Program-made: the position numbers and the translations under genes
NCBI GenBank assembly: GCA_963931615.1
Contig: OZ007032.1
Location: forward strand, 2,170,001-2,234,000
DNA length: 64,000 nt
Origin: Coprenecus sp902388455
GTDB taxonomy: Bacteria; Bacteroidota; Bacteroidia; Bacteroidales; UBA932
Direction of reading: 5' to 3'
The notes under the pieces: generated by a model
Databases searched by the model: none
What the model was told of the DNA's origin: nothing
The model's input: the letters and a program-made list of their open reading frames with translations, nothing else
Shown: positions 59,385-64,000 of the stretch, piece after piece
How positions within the stretch are numbered: position 1 is the first letter of the stretch
Layout: each line of letters opens with the position of its first letter

Positions 59385-60605
59385 TTACTCGTATCTTATC
59401 GCCTCTATCGGATCCAGTCCGGCGGCTTTCTTCGCAGGATACCATCCAAAGAACACTCCTGTGAAGGTGCAGACGGCGAAGGAGAGTATCACGCTCCAAG
59501 GCTGGATGAAGACGGGATAGGAGGCCAGGAGGTTGACCAGCAGGGCTGCGCCGACTCCCAGCACCACACCTATCAGGCCGCCGGTGACGCTGATGAGGAC
59601 AGACTCTATGAGGAACTGCGCCAGGATGTCCCGGCCCTTGGCCCCTATCGACATCCTCAGACCTATCTCCCGGGTGCGCTCGGTAACGGAGACATACATG
59701 ATGTTCATGATACCTATGCCGCCGACCAGCAGCGAGATACCGGCCACGACGGCAAGCAGTACCGTCATCGTGTCGGTGGTGGAGGTCATCATCGAGGAGA
59801 GCTCCTGCTGGGAACGGATGGAGAAGTCGTCCTCGTCGGTGTCCTTGAGCCGGTGGTTGTCTCTCAATATCTGTGATATCTCCTCTATCGCCTGCTCCGT
59901 ATAGTCCTCTGAGACGGCGGAGCAGATAATCTCCTGGAGATGGGTGATGGCCAGCATCCTCTTCTGAACGGTGGTGTATGGAGCGATGATCAGGTCGTCC
60001 TGGTCCATGCCCATGCTGTTGTAGCCCTTGCTCTCCAGTACTCCGATGATACGCAGGGGGATGGTTCCGAAACGGATTACCTTCCCTATCGGATTCTGCC
60101 CCTCGGGGAAGAGCTCATCCACTACAGACTTGCCCACCAGACAGACCTTGGCTGCCGTACGGATATCCTGCTCGGTGAAGATATCCCCGTCCTGGACCCG
60201 GTAACGCCGTATCTCCAGATAGTCCCGGTTGGCACCGTAGACTGTGGTCGGTGTATTCCTGGCCCCGTAAATGGCCTGGCCGGAGCTGTTGACAGCCGGC
60301 GAGACGTATGTTACGAAACTGGTCTGCGTCTGAATATCCTGAAGGTCCTCGAGCTTGAGGGACTCCATGTCCTCGGGGCTCAGCCTCACTCCTCCCCTGC
60401 GCTCGCCGCCCGGATGGATCATTATCATATTGGACCCCATCTCGCTGATCTGCGCCTGGATGCTCCGCTTGGACCCCTGGCCGATGGCCAGCATCGTTAT
60501 CACGGCCGCCACCCCGATAATGATGCCGAGCATAGTCAGGAATCCGCGGAATTTATTGTTACTGAGAGCCTTTACGGCTATTTTAAAAAGATTGCCTATA
60601 TTCAT
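59385..60605 (-). CDS. MacB-family ABC permease
   Basis: A 406-residue protein with the full MacB/LolC-type plan: an N-terminal helix (about 20-42), MacB periplasmic core domain (to about 270), three C-terminal helices (about 280-305, 330-360, 370-392), and coupling text REIGLRMSIGAKGRD. This is the classical MacB permease without fused ATPase. It follows the ATPase gene by 3 bp. Unlike the array at 1-9 kb it stands in a complete efflux set. Confidence 0.94.
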   Translation of the reverse strand: MNIGNLFKIAVKALSNNKFRGFLTMLGIIIGVAAVITMLAIGQGSKRSIQAQISEMGSNMIMIHPGGERRGGVRLSPEDMESLKLEDLQDIQTQTSFVTYVSPAVNSSGQAIYGARNTPTTVYGANRDYLEIRRYRVQDGDIFTEQDIRTAAKVCLVGKSVVDELFPEGQNPIGKVIRFGTIPLRIIGVLESKGYNSMGMDQDDLIIAPYTTVQKRMLAITHLQEIICSAVSEDYTEQAIEEISQILRDNHRLKDTDEDDFSIRSQQELSSMMTSTTDTMTVLLAVVAGISLLVGGIGIMNIMYVSVTERTREIGLRMSIGAKGRDILAQFLIESVLISVTGGLIGVVLGVGAALLVNLLASYPVFIQPWSVILSFAVCTFTGVFFGWYPAKKAAGLDPIEAIRYE

Positions 60606-60608
60606 TGC

Positions 60609-61349
60609 CTAGTCCTCCTCTACCGGGATGGACGCGAGGGTGGCGGCCGCATCGAGGATGTTTCCGTTGAGGACATCCCCGGTCACCCTTCCGTCGCGGA
60701 GGGTGATGTTGCGGCTGCTGTACCGCGCGATCTCGGGATTATGCGTTACGAAAATTATGGTCCGGCCCTCGGCGTGGAGCTTCTGGAAGAGGACCAGCAC
60801 CTCGAAGCTGGTGCGGGTGTCGAGGTTGCCGGTGGCCTCGTCGGCCAGGATTACCGCCGGGTCGTTGACCAGGGCCCGGGCGATGGCCACCCTCTGCATC
60901 TGTCCGCCGGACATCTGGTTGCTCTTGTGCCACAGACGGTCGCCCAGACCCACTGCCTCCAGGGCGCTGACGGCCTTCTGACGCCGCTGCGAGGACGAAT
61001 ATGAGGAATTGTACATCAGGGGCAGCTCCACATTCTCCACTGCCGTGGTCTTGGGCAGGAGGTTGTAGCTCTGGAATACGAAGCCTATCTTGCGGTTGCG
61101 CAGGGTCGCCCTCCGGTTCTTGTCCATGGTCCGGACGGATATGCCGTCGAGCCAGTATTCTCCTGAAGTGGGGGTATCCAGGCAGCCGAGGGTGTTGAGC
61201 AGGGTGGACTTGCCCGAGCCGGAGGAGCCCATGATGGTCACGAACTCCCCTTCGCTGATGGTAAATGACACCTCTCTGAGCGCATGGACCGTCTCTTCTC
61301 CGACTATGAAGTCGCGGCAGATATCCTCCAATCTGATAATTTCTCTCAT
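60609..61349 (-). CDS. ABC transporter ATP-binding protein, MacB/LolD type
   Basis: A 246-residue ATPase. Walker A is GSSGSGKSTLLN (about 41-52), the signature motif is MSGGQMQR (about 144-151), Walker B is VILADEATGNLD, and the switch His is in VTHNPE. It energises the permease at 59385-60605. It follows the adaptor gene by 12 bp. Confidence 0.95.
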   Translation of the reverse strand: MREIIRLEDICRDFIVGEETVHALREVSFTISEGEFVTIMGSSGSGKSTLLNTLGCLDTPTSGEYWLDGISVRTMDKNRRATLRNRKIGFVFQSYNLLPKTTAVENVELPLMYNSSYSSSQRRQKAVSALEAVGLGDRLWHKSNQMSGGQMQRVAIARALVNDPAVILADEATGNLDTRTSFEVLVLFQKLHAEGRTIIFVTHNPEIARYSSRNITLRDGRVTGDVLNGNILDAAATLASIPVEED

Positions 61350-61361
61350 AGCCTGCTGTCT

Positions 61362-62555
61362 TTATCTGGGAGGTCCGGGCATGAAGGGGCTGCGCTCCTG
61401 CTGGGCTGCCTTTACGGGCAGGACGGCCGTCTGCACTCCGGTGACTACGGTCTCTCCCTCAGTCACACCGGAAATAATCTCTGTCATCTCCCCGTCGGAC
61501 TGGCCCACAGTCACCATCCGGGGTTCCAGTTGGGTACCGTTCAGGACCCAGCAGATATTTTCGGGAGCCCCAGGACCTTCCTTCCCGGCTTCCGGAACCG
61601 CAAGGTTATAGCCCATGGACTCCATCATGCCTGGGTCGGGGACGAAGCGCAGCGCCTTGGACGGGACGCAGCAGACATTGTTGCGCTCGAGGGTATATAT
61701 CGTCACATTGGCGGTAAGGCCTGGCTTGAGCTTGAGTTCCGGGTTATAGGCCGTAATCACCACTTCATAAGTCACGACACTAGACTCAGTCGTAGCCTCA
61801 AGCCGGACCTGTTCCACCGTACCTGTAAACACATCGTCAGGATAGGCGTCCACCGTGAAGTCCACCCTCTGACCCTCCTGCACATAACCTATGTCGGCCT
61901 CGTCCACATCGGCTATCACCTGCATGTCGGTCAGGTCGTTGGCTATCGTGAAGAGGGTCGGGGTCTCGAAGCCGGCGGCCACTGTCTGTCCTTCCTCCAC
62001 GGCGCGGCTTATGACCACTCCGTCGATGGGTGAGGTGATGGTGGCGTAGCCCAGATTGCGCCGGATGCCGACGATGGAGGCCTGACGCTGGGCGTAGGTG
62101 TTCCTGGCCGTCTCATAGAGGTAGAGGGCCTCGTCGTACTCGGCGTCACTGACCAGTTCCTTTTCATAGAGCTGCTTGGTGCGCAGGTATTCCTTCATGC
62201 GGTACTCGTACTCGGTCTTGCTGCTGGCCAGCTGGGCCTCGGCCTCCTCCAGGTCGGACTCCAGAGTCACCTTGTCCATCTCGGCGATGAGCTGGCCGGC
62301 GGTGACCCGGTCATTGTAGTCCACATAGAGCCTGTCGATGATACCGGAGACCTGAGTTCCGACCTCCACGAGGGTGACAGGCTCGACGGTACCAGTGGCG
62401 GTCACGGAGTTGCTGATGTTTCCGCGGGAGACCCGGACTGTCTGTACGGTGATCTCACCGCTGCCGGAAGGCCTGACCATCAGCCAGACGCCGACGGCCG
62501 CCGCGGCCAGGACCACCGTCCATACGGTTATTTTTACTGCTGTTGTCTTTTTCAT
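61362..62555 (-). CDS. MacA-type periplasmic adaptor
   Basis: A 397-residue adaptor with an N-terminal signal-anchor (about 8-27), lipoyl half-domains around 60-95 and 170-200 flanking a helical hairpin (about 100-165), and a beta-barrel with C-terminal region. It bridges the MacB-type permease and the TolC protein. The last residues (ERSPFMPGPPR) are a short Pro-rich tail. Confidence 0.93.
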   Translation of the reverse strand: MKKTTAVKITVWTVVLAAAAVGVWLMVRPSGSGEITVQTVRVSRGNISNSVTATGTVEPVTLVEVGTQVSGIIDRLYVDYNDRVTAGQLIAEMDKVTLESDLEEAEAQLASSKTEYEYRMKEYLRTKQLYEKELVSDAEYDEALYLYETARNTYAQRQASIVGIRRNLGYATITSPIDGVVISRAVEEGQTVAAGFETPTLFTIANDLTDMQVIADVDEADIGYVQEGQRVDFTVDAYPDDVFTGTVEQVRLEATTESSVVTYEVVITAYNPELKLKPGLTANVTIYTLERNNVCCVPSKALRFVPDPGMMESMGYNLAVPEAGKEGPGAPENICWVLNGTQLEPRMVTVGQSDGEMTEIISGVTEGETVVTGVQTAVLPVKAAQQERSPFMPGPPR

Positions 62556-62559
62556 TGTA

Positions 62560-63912
62560 TTATAAGTTTTTAATTCCTTGATAGATATCGAGCAGCTCGA
62601 GATTGAGCAGCGTCATGTATTTGGACTGAAGCACTTCCTGCTGAGCGGATGCCAGCTCGTTCTGGGCCGTAATCAGCTCGACAGTATTCTTCACTCCCAG
62701 GGAGAACTGCTCGTACGTAAGGTCGTAACTCTGACGGGCATAGTCCTCCTGCTGCAGGGCGGCGATGTAGCGGGACTGGTTGGAGAGGGCGCCGAGATAG
62801 GCTGACTCTACCTCTTTCAAAAGATCCTTCTCGATGCTCAGCTTCTCCAGGCGGGTGTTCTCGGCGGAGATACGGGCCTTGTTGAGAGCTGTGCGGTTGC
62901 TGCGGTTGGAGTAGATGGGGATGCTGAGGGTCAGGCCTATGTTCTCATGAAAATTGTTCCAGTACTGGTTGCCGGTGCGGTAGCCGGGCGTAGAGCCCGT
63001 GGCCGTTCCCGCTCCGGTTGCGGTCATGAAACTGGTACCCACTCCTGCCGAGAGAGAAATGGACGGAAAGAATCCTGCGCGGGCCTGACGTATCTCCAGC
63101 TCGGCCGCCTGTATGGATAGATTGCCACGCTCAACCTCAGGCATGGCGTCAAGAGCAGCCAGATAGATGTCGGACTTAGGGGGAAGTACCGACAGAATAC
63201 GGTCCTCCTGCACCTCAGGCCAGGCAAGATTCATTTCGTCCATGATATCGAGTTCCAGCAGTTGCTTGAGCTGCAGGAGGTATTCGTCGTATGAGGCCTG
63301 TGCCGAGACGACCTGGTACTCGTCGCTCTTCCACTGACTCTCGAGCTGGGCAAAATCCACCCGGCTGATCGACCCGGCCTTCCACATCTCCTCCGCCCGG
63401 TCGCGCTGAACCTTCGAAGCCTCGGCCGTACTGCGGCTGACAGTAACGGACTCAGCTGCGTAGAGGCACTGCATGTAGGCCTGGATGATGGCAATACGAA
63501 TATCGTTGGCTGTTTCCTCCACGAAGAGCAGGTCCATCTCGTTCTGGACTTTCTGCTGCTTGAGGGCAGTCGACAGGCTGCCGCCGCGGAAGAGACTCAT
63601 GCTCGCGTTGAGATTGTACGAGCCGGTGTACATGTTGTTGTTCGTCACATCGGAAGACGGATAGTTGGCCAGACTCTGGGAAGTGGAGGCCGACAGGGAG
63701 GGGAAGAGGGCCGCGCGGGCCTGCTTGGTGTCCTCAACACCGGAGAGGTAGGTGTTGCGGGTCTGCTTCAGCTGGATGTTGTGCTCCATCGCGTAGTCCA
63801 GGCATTCCGACAGGGTCCATACCTTGGTGGAAGAAGCATCCCCGGTCTGAGCCTGAGCCATGACCGGGATGCTCACACACATGAAACATATCTTGAACAG
63901 TAGCTTTGCCAT
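62560..63912 (-). CDS. TolC-family outer-membrane efflux channel
   Basis: A 450-residue TolC homologue with a signal peptide (about 1-21) and two OEP repeats; the first begins with TLSECLDYAMEHNIQLKQ. It is the first gene of the macA-macB operon, 4 bp before macA. The consensus promoter at 63935-63965 drives it. Confidence 0.93.
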   Translation of the reverse strand: MAKLLFKICFMCVSIPVMAQAQTGDASSTKVWTLSECLDYAMEHNIQLKQTRNTYLSGVEDTKQARAALFPSLSASTSQSLANYPSSDVTNNNMYTGSYNLNASMSLFRGGSLSTALKQQKVQNEMDLLFVEETANDIRIAIIQAYMQCLYAAESVTVSRSTAEASKVQRDRAEEMWKAGSISRVDFAQLESQWKSDEYQVVSAQASYDEYLLQLKQLLELDIMDEMNLAWPEVQEDRILSVLPPKSDIYLAALDAMPEVERGNLSIQAAELEIRQARAGFFPSISLSAGVGTSFMTATGAGTATGSTPGYRTGNQYWNNFHENIGLTLSIPIYSNRSNRTALNKARISAENTRLEKLSIEKDLLKEVESAYLGALSNQSRYIAALQQEDYARQSYDLTYEQFSLGVKNTVELITAQNELASAQQEVLQSKYMTLLNLELLDIYQGIKNL

Positions 63913-63934
63913 GGTCTTTTCTTTTTTTCGGCAA

Positions 63935-63965
63935 CAAAACTACTGTCTGCCCCGTCCTTCAGCAA
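63935..63965 (-). promoter_or_regulatory. Promoter of the tolC-macAB operon
   Basis: Minus strand TTG at 63963-63965, 20 bp, then TAGTTTTG at 63935-63942, 22 bp before the ATG at 63912. No LytTR-type direct repeat is evident between here and the window end. Confidence 0.65.
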
Positions 63966-64000
63966 CTCAAATCGACCAATCGCCCGATTTCCTCGACTAC

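Noticed and set aside
1..64000. Insertion sequence, prophage or conjugative element
   Set aside because: No transposase, integrase, phage or transfer genes were found; repeats present are short and non-coding.

Overview
The window looks like chromosomal DNA of a Bacteroidota bacterium, order Bacteroidales, most likely a GC-rich gut member near Rikenellaceae/Alistipes (the genus is an inference). The evidence is repeated use of the Bacteroidota promoter pattern TTTG-N19-TAnnTTTG, lipoproteins and outer-membrane barrels of Bacteroidota type, a holB-ricT-gldH cluster, a NigD-like lipoprotein, a 6-bladed beta-propeller lipoprotein, DUF3109, and a 331-residue EF-Ts. I see no phage, insertion sequence, CRISPR array or rRNA. 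Mobile-like content is limited to small palindromic and tandem repeats.

1-9.0 kb (minus): an array of FtsX/MacB-type ABC permeases in three alternating pairs of two subtypes with one HlyD-type adaptor. It runs out of the window on the left, and no ATPase is visible. A sigma-54-like promoter with two TGTCCG-N4-CGGACA palindromes lies upstream. 9.2-9.85 kb is a tandem array of 118-bp units built on small palindromes. 9.87-12.45 kb (minus): an enlarged hemW carrying an internal duplication and low-complexity inserts, preceded by a membrane-anchored coiled-coil protein.

12.5-14.9 kb (plus): a small membrane protein, a DUF2007 protein and two secreted paralogues of unknown function. 15-19.6 kb (plus): an ABC ATPase, a membrane protein and a YtrA-type GntR regulator, with a matching operator over the promoter, then an outer-membrane barrel. 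19.7-31.9 kb: trmN6, a small barrel, DUF3109, an M16 protease homologue lacking its zinc site, a TPR protein, a U32 protein (RlhA-like), an EFR1 flavodoxin/ferredoxin with a 150-bp tandem repeat at its 3' end, then holB divergent from ricT-gldH-trmB.

31.9-42.5 kb (minus): sdaA, two barrels, trxA and a polyprenyl diphosphate synthase; then a TetR-controlled RND efflux operon (tetR-tolC-adaptor-acrB-PII-like). 42.5-47 kb: a lipoprotein, kbl, a peptide deformylase with a lipoprotein signal and a beta-propeller lipoprotein. 47-50 kb (minus): rplM-rpsI-rpsB-tsf. 50.3-54.1 kb: a small membrane protein, dus, pfkA and an Xaa-Pro aminopeptidase. 54.1-54.9 kb is rich in hairpins and contains tRNA-Ser(GCU) and a 103-nt rod-like element of unknown identity. 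54.9-57.6 kb (plus): a NigD-like lipoprotein, an ECF sigma factor and a putative anti-sigma/barrel fusion. 57.6-63.9 kb (minus): tolC-macA-macB ATPase-macB permease followed by a LytS/LytTR two-component pair.

No single locus is clearly a new system. The most unusual items are the hemW duplication compensated at a G tract, the lipoprotein-type deformylase with an intact metal site, the sigma-54/enhancer array in front of the permease array, the 150-bp repeat that supplies the C-terminus of the U32 protein, the catalytically dead M16 homologue, and the unexplained structured element beside tRNA-Ser.
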